Source of the DNA: Nitrospira sp.
GTDB taxonomy: Bacteria > Nitrospirota > Nitrospiria > Nitrospirales > Nitrospiraceae
Reading direction: 5' to 3'
Length of the DNA stretch: 64,000 bases
Assembly (NCBI GenBank): GCA_015709715.1
Contig: CP054184.1
Coordinates: 62,001 to 126,000 of the forward strand
Shown piece after piece: positions 49,532-57,978 of the stretch. Below the pieces are notes generated by a model. It saw nothing but the letters and a program-made list of their open reading frames with translations, was not told the origin of the DNA and did not search any database. Position numbers and translations under genes: made by a program. The number at the start of each line of letters is the position of its first letter. Positions within the stretch are counted from its first letter, which is position 1.

Positions 49532-50946
49532 AGTCCGCCTCCACCTACGATATCGTCGTGATCGGGAGCGGACCCGCCGGCCAAAAAGCGGCCATTCAAG
49601 GCGCCAAGGCGGGGAAACGCGTCGCATTGGTCGAACAGGAGCAAGGAATCGGGGGCAATTGCGTCTACCGCGGCACGATCCCGAGCAAAACCCTGCGGGA
49701 AAGCGCCGTTCAATACGATCGCATCAAACGATCCAGTGAAGTGTTCGAAGGGCGGCTGCGCCTCGACGTGCCTATCGTGTCCCTGCTCCATCGGCTGGAA
49801 GAGGTGGTCAAGGCGCACGAGTCGTACATGAGCGATCAGTTGACCAGGAACAGCGTCACCTATCGGCACGGTCGTGCGCGCTTCCTCTCCCCGCATGAAG
49901 TGCAGGTGGAGGCGGTGGATGGCGCCTGCCAGACTCTGTGGGCCGACACGATCGTGCTGGCCACCGGCTCCCGTCCCCGCATGATTCCGGAAATTCCCAT
50001 CGACCACGAACATATTCTGGACAGCGATTCCATCCTGTCGATGATCTACCTGCCCCGTTCCTTGACGGTCTTGGGAAGCGGGGTCATCGCCTGCGAATAT
50101 GCCGCCACCTTTGCCTTGCTCGGCGTGGAGGTGACGGTGATCGACAAGGATGAACGACCTCTTTCCTTCCTGGACAAGGACCTCGTCGAGATTTTTCAGC
50201 GCAGCCTGGAGTCGCGTGGCGGGCGGTTCTACGTCCGCCGCATGGTGAAGGAAGTGGCCTGGGACGGTGTATCCTCCGTGGTCGCCACCCTCGAGAACGG
50301 GCTGGCCGTGAAAAGCGAGAAGATGCTTGTCGCGCTAGGGCGTCAGCCGAACGTCGAAGAGCTGAACCTCCCCGCCGCGGGCCTGTCCCTCGATCCTCAA
50401 GGCTGGCTTCGGGTGAACGACTATGGGCAGACCGAGGTGGCGCACATCTATGCGGTGGGTGATATGTTGGGTTCGTCGTCGTTGGCCTCTCGCGCCATGG
50501 AGCAGGGGCGACGGGCCGTGAGCCATGCTTTGGGCCTGCCGGTCGGCGAAGCCGTGAACCAGATTCCCATCGGCATCTACACGATTCCGGAAATCGCCTC
50601 GATCGGGCTCGATGAGGAGCAGGCGAAACTCCGGTACCGTGGCCCGCTCGTGGGCCGGGCGCGTTTTACCGAAATCGCCAAGGGGCAGATCCGCGATGCC
50701 TGTGACGGCCTGTTGAAGTTGATCGCCGACCCGTCCGGTGAACATCTGCTGGGTGTGCAGATCGTCGGTGAGGATGCCACCGAGTTGATCCACCTGGGGC
50801 AAATGGTGCTGCAAAACGGCGCTTCCATCGATCAATTCATCGACAGTATCTTCAGCTTTCCGTCCTTCGCCGAAGCCTATCGCGTCGCGGCCCTCGACAT
50901 CCTCGGTCAGCGCCGCCAACAGCAGGACGGCCAGAAGGCTGCCTGA
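49528..50946 (+). CDS. SthA-type soluble pyridine nucleotide transhydrogenase
   Basis: A 472-residue flavoprotein disulfide reductase-fold enzyme starting at GTG 49528, overlapping the HDOD stop by 4 bp. FAD site YDIVVIGSGPAGQKAAIQGA, then GGNCVYRGTIPSKTLRE: the first Cys is kept but the second is Thr, so the redox-active disulfide is absent, as in SthA rather than dihydrolipoamide dehydrogenase. The NAD(P) site reads LTVLGSGVIACEYAATFALL, and the dimerisation domain ends normally. It probably interconverts NADH and NADPH. The family annotation is good; the direction in vivo is unknown. Confidence 0.87.
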   Translation: MKSASTYDIVVIGSGPAGQKAAIQGAKAGKRVALVEQEQGIGGNCVYRGTIPSKTLRESAVQYDRIKRSSEVFEGRLRLDVPIVSLLHRLEEVVKAHESYMSDQLTRNSVTYRHGRARFLSPHEVQVEAVDGACQTLWADTIVLATGSRPRMIPEIPIDHEHILDSDSILSMIYLPRSLTVLGSGVIACEYAATFALLGVEVTVIDKDERPLSFLDKDLVEIFQRSLESRGGRFYVRRMVKEVAWDGVSSVVATLENGLAVKSEKMLVALGRQPNVEELNLPAAGLSLDPQGWLRVNDYGQTEVAHIYAVGDMLGSSSLASRAMEQGRRAVSHALGLPVGEAVNQIPIGIYTIPEIASIGLDEEQAKLRYRGPLVGRARFTEIAKGQIRDACDGLLKLIADPSGEHLLGVQIVGEDATELIHLGQMVLQNGASIDQFIDSIFSFPSFAEAYRVAALDILGQRRQQQDGQKAA

Positions 50947-50965
50947 TCGGCCCTCCCACCTCACT

Positions 50966-50993
50966 TTGACCCTCCCTCTCCGTTTGCGATAGT
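50966..50993 (+). promoter_or_regulatory. Possible promoter for the TPR-oxygenase gene
   Basis: TTGACC (50966-50971), 16 bp, GATAGT (50988-50993), a moderate match. Predicted start near 51000, about 35 nt before the ATG, which has GGGAG ahead of it. Confidence 0.4.
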
Positions 50994-51034
50994 CTCTCTG
51001 TCGGCCGGTCCCTTCGTCTACCAGGGAGCGCTCC

Positions 51035-52741
51035 ATGAATCGAGAGGAACGTCGCCGCCAGGAGAAAGCGCTGGCCAAGCGCGCCGGGGGGGCAGCAGCC
51101 GCTGCTACGGCGAGCCTGCTGCGCGAAGCGCAAATACTGCATCAATCGGGCCGGCTGGATGATGCGGAGCAACGATACCGTCTGGTCCTGGAACGAGAGG
51201 GCACGCAGCCGGATGCGCTGCATGGCCTGGGGTTGCTGCTCTACCGTCGCGGGAATCCCCGTGAGGCCGTCGCCTGGCTGGAGCGGGCCTGCGTGGCCGC
51301 CCCACGCAATCCCCTGTACCGGTTCAACCAGGGTGTGGTCCTGCAGCGTGCCGGCGCCCTGGCCGAAGCCGTCGATGCCTACCGGCAGGCGATCCTGCTC
51401 AATCCTCGCCACCTAGATGCTCGCACGAATCTCGGCAATGCCTACAAGGAACTCGGCCGACTCAGAGAGGCGCAGACGGCCTATGAGGGTGCCCTGGCCA
51501 TCGACTCCACCCACGTCGAAGCCCAGAACAATCTCGGGGTCGTTCTCAAAGACCTGGGAGAGCTGGAGGCTGCAGCCCAGGCCTATCGTCGCGCCATTGC
51601 GCTGAAGCCCTCGCATGCGGAGGCCCACAACAATCTCGGCCTGGTGTTGATGGAACAGGGACGGCTGGATGAAGCCGTTCGTTGTTTTGAGGAGGCGCTA
51701 CGGGTGCTGCCGGGATACGGCACGGCGCTCTATAACCTCGGCATTGCATGGATCTGGCGGGGAGAGCCGTTGCGGGCGCTGCATTGCTTCGACGAGACGG
51801 CGCGGACGAAACATGATCACGGCCGCCCGGTGGCCGGAACGACGCTGTTCCGGTCGCGTCTCAAACACGATGCGGAGCAGCTGGAGTATCTCGCGGATTC
51901 CGCTCTGTCCGGTGACGTACCACGCGCCTATGTCGAAGCGTTGATGCGCCTGCGCACTCAAGCGGATGGACAGCCGGCTGATCAGGCTGCGTCCAACCGC
52001 ATGGTCCTCTCGCCGGTCGACCTCCAGGCGTTAGCACCCTCCTTCAACCGGCTCCTGTATATAGCTCCCTGCGAGCGGATTCCGGAAGGCGCGCTCAGCC
52101 TGGAGCTCGATGTTCCCGCCATCGAAGCGCGCTACCATGCGGCACAACCCGAGGTCACCTATATCGATGGACTTTTGTCCGAGGAGGCGCTGCAGCGATT
52201 GCGCCGCTTTTGTTGGAGTTCCACGATTTGGAAGAAAGACTATGAGAACGGCTATATCGGCGCCTTTCTGGGCGACGGATTTGCCACGCCTCTCTTGCTT
52301 CAGATTGCCGAGGAACTCCGACAGCGGTTCCCGCGCATTTTTAGAGACCATCGGCTCACGCAAGCCTGGGCCTTCAAACATGACAGCGCCAGGCGCGGCT
52401 TGAACATCCATGCGGATGCCGCGGCGGTCAACGTCAATTTTTGGATCACGCCGGACGAGGCCAACCTCGATCCGTCCTCCGGAGGCTTGGTCGTCTGGGA
52501 TCGGGAGGCACCGAAAGACTGGGATTTCCGAGCCTATAACAGCGACAAGAACCGCGGGAAGATCTACGAGTGGTTGACGTCGCAGGGGGCGAAGGAAATC
52601 ACGATCCCCTACCGAGCGAATCGTGCGGTGGTGTTCAACTCAGACTTGTTTCACGAAACCGATACGATTGCGTTCAAGGAAGGATATACGAATCGCCGCA
52701 TCAACATCACGCTGCTGTACGGACATCGGCACCGCCCCTGA
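51035..52741 (+). CDS. TPR-repeat protein fused to a 2-oxoglutarate/Fe(II) oxygenase-like domain
   Basis: A 568-residue protein. Residues ~30-260 hold about seven tetratricopeptide repeats (GNPREAVAWLERACVAAPRN; HVEAQNNLGVVLKDLGELEA). The C-terminal ~170 residues resemble a 2OG-Fe(II) dioxygenase: the facial-triad His-x-Asp sits in LNIHADAAAVNVNFWITPD, a distal His in VFNSDLFHETDTI and an Arg near YTNRRINITLLYG that could bind 2-oxoglutarate. Such domains hydroxylate proteins or small molecules; the TPRs would bind a protein substrate. The 3' end overlaps the convergent GGDEF-EAL gene by 35 bp. Confidence 0.78.
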   Translation: MNREERRRQEKALAKRAGGAAAAATASLLREAQILHQSGRLDDAEQRYRLVLEREGTQPDALHGLGLLLYRRGNPREAVAWLERACVAAPRNPLYRFNQGVVLQRAGALAEAVDAYRQAILLNPRHLDARTNLGNAYKELGRLREAQTAYEGALAIDSTHVEAQNNLGVVLKDLGELEAAAQAYRRAIALKPSHAEAHNNLGLVLMEQGRLDEAVRCFEEALRVLPGYGTALYNLGIAWIWRGEPLRALHCFDETARTKHDHGRPVAGTTLFRSRLKHDAEQLEYLADSALSGDVPRAYVEALMRLRTQADGQPADQAASNRMVLSPVDLQALAPSFNRLLYIAPCERIPEGALSLELDVPAIEARYHAAQPEVTYIDGLLSEEALQRLRRFCWSSTIWKKDYENGYIGAFLGDGFATPLLLQIAEELRQRFPRIFRDHRLTQAWAFKHDSARRGLNIHADAAAVNVNFWITPDEANLDPSSGGLVVWDREAPKDWDFRAYNSDKNRGKIYEWLTSQGAKEITIPYRANRAVVFNSDLFHETDTIAFKEGYTNRRINITLLYGHRHRP

Positions 52742-54854
52742 GCAGCAGTTCGAAGTCCTCCGCGCAGACCGGCCGGCTGAACAGATACCCCTGGACCTCG
52801 TCGCAGCCCTCCTCGCGCAATCGCGCCAGTTGTTCCTCCGTCTCCACGCCTTCCGCGAGGACCGACAGGTTCAAGCTATGCGCCATCGCGATGATGGCTT
52901 TCGTGATCTTGACGTTATTATCGTTCGTTTGCAGGTCCTTGACGAAGGATTGGTCGATCTTGAGCCGGCTCAACGGAAACCGCTGGAGGTAGCTGAGGGA
53001 TGAATACCCGGTGCCGAAGTCGTCGATCGACAGGCGCACGCCCATTGTCCGTAATCCTTCCAGCATGGTAATCGACGCCTCCACATCGCGCATGGCGATG
53101 GATTCCGTCAATTCCAGTTCAAGCTGATTCGGGTTGAGCCCGGATTCGCGCAAGGCGTCCCCCACCGTCGTCGGCAAGGTGCGGCCATGAAAGAGAGAGT
53201 TGGACACATTCACCGACACGGTGATCGGCGAGAGTCCCGCCTGTTCCCAAGCCTTCACCTGGCTACAAGCCTTCCTCAATACCCATTCGTCCATCGGGCG
53301 AATCAGGCCCGTATCGATGGCGGCATTGAGGAACACGCCCGGCGTGACCAACCCGCGTTTGGGATGTTTCCATCGTATCAACGCCTCCGCGCCCAGGATC
53401 TTGCGTGAATGGATGTTCAGCTTGGGCTGATAGTAGACGATGAACTCCTCACGCTCCAGCGCGCGGCGAATGTCGTTCTCGAGATCCAGCCGTTCGGCGG
53501 CGGCGGCGTTCAGCCCCGACGAATAGAATTGGCAGTTGTTTCGCCCCTGCTCCTTGGCGTGATACATGGCCGTATCGGCGTTCTTGAGCAGCGCTTCGAC
53601 CGTGGCGCCGTCGGAGGGATAGATGGAAATGCCGATGCTGGCCGCGATGAACACCTCGTGGCCTTCGATATTGAAGGGATGGGCGAGGGCTTCAAGGATG
53701 CGCCTGGCGACGCGGCCCGCATCTTCAGGGTTCGGGAGCGCGGTCAAGAGGATGGTGAACTCGTCCCCGCCCAAGCGGGCCAGTGCGTGCGAGGGTTCCT
53801 GGTCGGCATGTCGGGCGACCGAATCGCTCTGCCGCACCGATTCGCTCAGCCGTTCGGCGACTTGGGTCAGGAGTAGGTCCCCGACCGTATGGCCCAAGGT
53901 GTCGTTGATGACCTTGAAGCGGTCCAGGTCGATGAACAGCGTGGCGAGCGTCTGTCCATGGCGCTCGGCGTGCGAAATAGCATGGGAGAGACGGTCTTTG
54001 AACAGGACTCGATTGGCCAGACCGGTCAAACTGTCGTAATAGGCCAAGCGGTGAATCGCCCGTTCGGCTTGTTTGCGTTCGGTGATGTCCTGTGCCGTGC
54101 CGATGACCGTCAACTCGTCGGTTTCTTCTTCCCGTACTCCTTCGGCCTGCAAATGAATCGTGAAATCGGTGCCGTTCGGGAGGACGATCCGATGGTCGAT
54201 GTCGCACAGCGCGCGATGATGAACCAGGTTGTCGAGCGCCCGCCGGACCGCCGAGCGATCGTCGGGGTGGACCAACTGGAGGAATCCTTCGAAGGTGCCT
54301 CCGAAGTCCTGGGGTCTGATCCCGGCCAGACGACAGAGCTCATTCGACATCGAAAAGCGATTCGTTCGCGGGTTCCAATCCCAGTTGCCGATCCGGGCGA
54401 TCCGTTGGGCGAGTTCCAAGCGGGCTTCGCTGCGCACCAAGGCCTGGAGCACATTGCTGGTTCTGAGCATGTACCGAATATGGTGGCACAGGATCGTCGC
54501 GTGGACCGGTTTGTTGATGAAGTCGGTGGCCCCATGTTCGTAAGCCAGCGCGATGGAGTTCGGATCGTCCAGGCCGGTCATGATCAAGATGGGAATGCGT
54601 TTGCCGCGCGGCAACGACCGGATGCGAGAGCAGGTGAGATACCCGTCCATCTCCGGCATCACGATGTCAAGCACGACGAGATCAGGAGTCAGTTTCTCGA
54701 AGACGGTCAGCGACTCCTGACCGCCGGAGGCTTCGGTCACGATCATGCCGGCCGGTTCGAGGGCTCCACGGACGAACAGGCGTGCAGTGGGGTCGTCGTC
54801 GATGACGAGAATGACAGGACGGCCTTGACTCATAGCAGGATGTGCGACCGACAT
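52707..54854 (-). CDS. Response regulator-PAS-GGDEF-EAL cyclic-di-GMP signalling protein
   Basis: A 715-residue protein with four domains in order. Receiver domain residues ~12-130, phosphoacceptor Asp63 in LVVLDIVMPEMDGYL. PAS domain ~145-275, with an FxxxxHPDD-type stretch and the TERKQAERAIHRLAYYDSLTGLANR linker. GGDEF domain ~290-460 with intact LGGDEF. EAL domain ~470-710 with intact EALIRWKHP, DDFGTGYSSLSYLQ and EGVETEEQL. Both synthase and phosphodiesterase residues look intact. A 12-residue insertion (HADQEPSHALAR) separates the usual RxxD inhibitory motif (RQSD) from GGDEF. Start may be ATG 54833. Confidence 0.92.
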   Translation of the reverse strand: MSVAHPAMSQGRPVILVIDDDPTARLFVRGALEPAGMIVTEASGGQESLTVFEKLTPDLVVLDIVMPEMDGYLTCSRIRSLPRGKRIPILIMTGLDDPNSIALAYEHGATDFINKPVHATILCHHIRYMLRTSNVLQALVRSEARLELAQRIARIGNWDWNPRTNRFSMSNELCRLAGIRPQDFGGTFEGFLQLVHPDDRSAVRRALDNLVHHRALCDIDHRIVLPNGTDFTIHLQAEGVREEETDELTVIGTAQDITERKQAERAIHRLAYYDSLTGLANRVLFKDRLSHAISHAERHGQTLATLFIDLDRFKVINDTLGHTVGDLLLTQVAERLSESVRQSDSVARHADQEPSHALARLGGDEFTILLTALPNPEDAGRVARRILEALAHPFNIEGHEVFIAASIGISIYPSDGATVEALLKNADTAMYHAKEQGRNNCQFYSSGLNAAAAERLDLENDIRRALEREEFIVYYQPKLNIHSRKILGAEALIRWKHPKRGLVTPGVFLNAAIDTGLIRPMDEWVLRKACSQVKAWEQAGLSPITVSVNVSNSLFHGRTLPTTVGDALRESGLNPNQLELELTESIAMRDVEASITMLEGLRTMGVRLSIDDFGTGYSSLSYLQRFPLSRLKIDQSFVKDLQTNDNNVKITKAIIAMAHSLNLSVLAEGVETEEQLARLREEGCDEVQGYLFSRPVCAEDFELLLRGGADVRTAA

Positions 54855-54950
54855 TTGTGGTGGCGCTGCAGCGGATACCTGTGAGGGCGTTGCCCCTGTC
54901 GTGTGTTCGGGGTCAGGGTATCAGACTTCGGACGAACTACCAGAGAATTG

Positions 54951-55652
54951 TCAGTTGGTGCGGGCGACCGGGGGGATTCCCTTCGCCGCGTCGAGAAGAA
55001 TGCGACGGAGGAGTCTGCGGGTCTTGTTGATGACCGAGCGGATGGTGACGGCAGCGAGCATGGTTGTCACGAAAAATAACGGCGCGATCACGAGCATCAC
55101 GTCGCGCCCAAGGTCCTCGGGCGTTCTGTGTGCCGCGCTGCTGAGGGGCGCAGCGGCGACTACGTTGACCCAGGCCACGACGTGGCCGTTCTGTCGGATT
55201 GGGACGACGATGGTGAACGCGGGCCTCCCTTGATGGAGGCTCGACGCGACGCCACCGGCGGCATTTGTGACGGCGGGCCGAGTTGCATCCCGGACCGGCT
55301 CCCCGACGGCAGCGGGATTGTCCGCCGCAATGATCACGTTATCGGTGCCGATCACGGCCGCTTCCAACAGGCCCGCTTGTCGCGCATGCCGCACGAGTGT
55401 CTCTTGCAGCGCCGCCACGTTGTCCTGGAGCAGGGCTTCGCCCATCCAGGCAAGGGTCTGGGCGATGGCGCGTGCGCTCTGCCCGGCCGCCGTGACCGCC
55501 GCCGCATTTCGTTCCTGGACCAAGGCGCGGTCATGTTGGGCGAGGAGCAGATAGAGGGCCGCGGCACAAGGGAGCGTCAGGACAAGACCGAGAGCCAGGG
55601 CCGGCATCCACGCAAGCGGCAAACGAGACGGCGTAGCGGATCCATGACCCAT
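54951..55652 (-). CDS. Membrane protein with extracytoplasmic sensor-like domain
   Basis: From ATG 55652 (AGGAG upstream) 233 residues. Two hydrophobic segments, near residues 15-35 (LALGLVLTLPCAAALYLLL) and 185-210 (DVMLVIAPLFFVTTMLAAV), flank a ~145-residue periplasmic domain that looks like a dCache/4HB-type sensor fold (AAVTAAGQSARAIAQTLAWM; VVPIRQNGHVVAWVNVV). A short basic cytoplasmic tail follows, with no signalling output domain. It could be a sensor subunit or a truncated receptor. It is 96 bp from the GGDEF-EAL gene and 28 bp from the PilZ gene, both c-di-GMP-related. Confidence 0.65.
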   Translation of the reverse strand: MGHGSATPSRLPLAWMPALALGLVLTLPCAAALYLLLAQHDRALVQERNAAAVTAAGQSARAIAQTLAWMGEALLQDNVAALQETLVRHARQAGLLEAAVIGTDNVIIAADNPAAVGEPVRDATRPAVTNAAGGVASSLHQGRPAFTIVVPIRQNGHVVAWVNVVAAAPLSSAAHRTPEDLGRDVMLVIAPLFFVTTMLAAVTIRSVINKTRRLLRRILLDAAKGIPPVARTN

Positions 55653-55680
55653 GCTGGTACTCCTTCGGAAATGGAAGATC

Positions 55681-56037
55681 TTAGATAGCGGCACGATCTT
55701 GCGAGGACTGGTTCTGTTCGTATGGGTGCCGTTCGAGGGCGGTTACAATCGATTGGAGACGGGCCCATTCACCGGGTTGTAACGAGACGAATTCCAGGCC
55801 GAAACGACCATGATGGCACCAGCGCACGACCGCCTGAGCCACGGTCAGAGGGGACGCTTGTGCAGACTCATGAATCTGTAGCTCGAGCGTCGTGCCGGGA
55901 AGGACTACGGTGGCGCTCACGATGCCGCCCCCGCGGATGGAGAGGTCAATCACCTCCCCCTCCCCGCTCACCAGGTTCGCCGACCTGAACGAACTGCGGA
56001 ATCGGACGCGAAGGCGTGGCTGCTGACGTTGTTCCAT
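55681..56037 (-). CDS. PilZ domain protein
   Basis: A c-di-GMP receptor domain of 118 residues from ATG 56037 (a GTG at 56049 is the longer choice). PilZ motifs: the Arg-rich start QRQQPRLRVRFR (RxxxR-type) and DLSIRGGGI (D-x-S-x-x-G). It contains nothing else, so it should bind the messenger and a partner protein. It lies between rtcB and the membrane sensor-like gene, next to a gene for a c-di-GMP-making enzyme. Confidence 0.85.
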   Translation of the reverse strand: MEQRQQPRLRVRFRSSFRSANLVSGEGEVIDLSIRGGGIVSATVVLPGTTLELQIHESAQASPLTVAQAVVRWCHHGRFGLEFVSLQPGEWARLQSIVTALERHPYEQNQSSQDRAAI

Positions 56038-56061
56038 GAAAAGCGGCACAGGGTGAATCGG

Positions 56062-57513
56062 CTAGCCCTTTATATTGCCGATCGGTTTCAGTTCCGCCAC
56101 TTTTTTTGTGATTCCGGCTCGATGGACCGTATCGACTACCTCGACGATGTTTTTGTAGGCGAACCCCGCTTCTTCCGCGAGACCGGACATGGAGACGGCT
56201 TTCACCAGAATTCCGTGCGCCTTCATGTCGCGAAGCAACTGCTCTCCTCGCACGGTGCGTTTCGCTTGGGCGCGGGACATGGTTCTGCCCGACCCGTGCA
56301 TGGTGGATCCGAATGTCTCGTGCATGGCGCGGTCCGTGCCCACCAACAGAAAGGAGCCGGTCTCCATCGACCCACCGCAAATGACCGGCTGTCCGATGGC
56401 GCGATAACAATCCGGCAGCTCAGGGCTGCCGGGACCGAACGCACGGGTCGCGCCCTTGCGGTGGACCAGCCATTCCCCATCGTCATAGCGTTCAACCTTG
56501 GCGATGTTGTGTGCTACGTCGTAGATGAGATGCATACCGAGCGCCTGCGACGTCGTCTCGAAGACCGCGGCGAATGCTTCCCGAACGTGATGGGTGATGA
56601 CCTGCCGGTTGGCAAAGGCGGTGTTGGCCGCACAGTTCATGGCGGCGAAGTAGTCCTGCCCCTCCGGTGAACGGAAGGGCGCGCAGGCGAGTTGCTGATC
56701 CCGGACGGCGATGTGGTAACGTCCCATCGCTTTTTCGAAGACCTTGAGATAGTCGCTGGCGACCTGATGACCGAAACCGCGCGAACCGCAATGCACCATG
56801 ATCACGATTTGGTTGCCGCCTCGCAGTCCCATCGCCGCGGCCGTCTCGGGATCGTGCAGGCCCCTATCCGAGAGGACCTGTACTTCCAAATAATGGTTGC
56901 CGGAGCCGAGCGTGCCCAGCTGGTTGATGCCCCGTTCAAACGCATGGTCACTGACCTTCGCAGGGTCCGCTCCCTGCAGGCAGCCGCGCTCTTCGATGCG
57001 TTCGAGGTCGCCTTCCCATCCGTATCCCTGCGCGATGCACCAGGCGGCGCCTTGGCGCATCACCTCGCGAAACTCGCGCTTGCTCGGGCTGAGGAATCCT
57101 TTCGAGCCGACGCCGGCGGGGATGCGGCGGAACAATTCGGTCATTAGGCGATCGAGTTTCGGCTGCACCTCGTCCAGCGTGAGGTCGGTGCGGATCAACC
57201 GCATGCCGCAATTCACGTCGTAACCGACACCGCCGGGTGAAATGACCCCATCCTCAGGATCGAAGGCCGCCACCCCTCCGATGGGAAACCCATAACCCCA
57301 GTGGCCATCCGGCATGCAGAGCGCGTAACGGTGGATGCCGGGCAGGCACGCGACGTTGGTCACCTGCTCGAACACGCCTTGGTCCATCGCGCTCAGCAGC
57401 GGCGCGCTGGCATAGAGTCTGGCCGGGACGAGCATCCCGGCTTTCTCCGACGGCGGAATTTCCCAGAGGTAGTCGTTGATACGGACGACTTTCATAGCGG
57501 TATTGAGTTTCAT
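56062..57513 (-). CDS. rtcB: RNA-splicing ligase RtcB
   Basis: Joins 2',3'-cyclic phosphate and 5'-OH RNA ends in a GTP- and Mn-dependent reaction. The 483-residue protein has VACLPGIHRYALCMPDGHWG, ISPGGVGYDVNCGMRLIR (metal Cys), LGTLGSGNHYLEVQ, IMVHCGSRGFGHQVASDYL, MHGSGRTMSRAQAKR and the C-terminal SMSGLAEEAGFAYKNIVEVV. It starts 19 bp after the archease stop; archease activates RtcB, so they form a functional pair. Confidence 0.96.
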   Translation of the reverse strand: MKLNTAMKVVRINDYLWEIPPSEKAGMLVPARLYASAPLLSAMDQGVFEQVTNVACLPGIHRYALCMPDGHWGYGFPIGGVAAFDPEDGVISPGGVGYDVNCGMRLIRTDLTLDEVQPKLDRLMTELFRRIPAGVGSKGFLSPSKREFREVMRQGAAWCIAQGYGWEGDLERIEERGCLQGADPAKVSDHAFERGINQLGTLGSGNHYLEVQVLSDRGLHDPETAAAMGLRGGNQIVIMVHCGSRGFGHQVASDYLKVFEKAMGRYHIAVRDQQLACAPFRSPEGQDYFAAMNCAANTAFANRQVITHHVREAFAAVFETTSQALGMHLIYDVAHNIAKVERYDDGEWLVHRKGATRAFGPGSPELPDCYRAIGQPVICGGSMETGSFLLVGTDRAMHETFGSTMHGSGRTMSRAQAKRTVRGEQLLRDMKAHGILVKAVSMSGLAEEAGFAYKNIVEVVDTVHRAGITKKVAELKPIGNIKG

Positions 57514-57532
57514 ACTGTGCCTGTCAATCGAC

Positions 57533-57973
57533 TCACACGTCCAAGACGACGCGGGCAGTCCAAGTGGTGCCGTCCTGTGTGACTGCGTATAGATGTTTCG
57601 TCACACCCTTGACGTCCGAACGAAGGTCCTGAGTCGTCGGATCCACCGGCGCTCCGATCACCTCGGCATGCAGCGACCAGGACGAACGAGCAGGCTGTTC
57701 TCGGAGCGACAAGGCGACGCGCCGAAAAACCACGGCCTCTGCATCCTTCAGGTAGGCCAGCCGCTCCAGCCATTCGAACAAGAGTGTCGGAATGTCGGCT
57801 TCCTCCAGATCTACTGTCGAGTGCCATGTCGCATCGACGGTGGCGGGATCGGCCAGGCTTTCCAGCAAGGCCTGCGTGGCCGCTTCGAACAGTGCCTGCA
57901 GGGAGTCCCCTTCGGCTTCGAACGCCATGTCGGCCAAGGCGATGTCGTCGAGGAATCGAAACCGGCCGGACAT
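57533..57973 (-). CDS. Archease, activator of RtcB
   Basis: A 146-residue protein from ATG 57973. It fits the archease fold: the front end has ALADMAFEAEGDSLQALFEA, aligning with the ADIGI-type motif of archeases, and the end reads VKGVTKHLYAVTQ followed by TWTARVVLDV. Archease promotes guanylation of RtcB and broadens its nucleotide use. It lies directly upstream of rtcB on the same strand. The frame could extend upstream into sdhB, but the family start is this Met. Confidence 0.85.
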   Translation of the reverse strand: MSGRFRFLDDIALADMAFEAEGDSLQALFEAATQALLESLADPATVDATWHSTVDLEEADIPTLLFEWLERLAYLKDAEAVVFRRVALSLREQPARSSWSLHAEVIGAPVDPTTQDLRSDVKGVTKHLYAVTQDGTTWTARVVLDV

Positions 57974-57978
57974 GGCTG

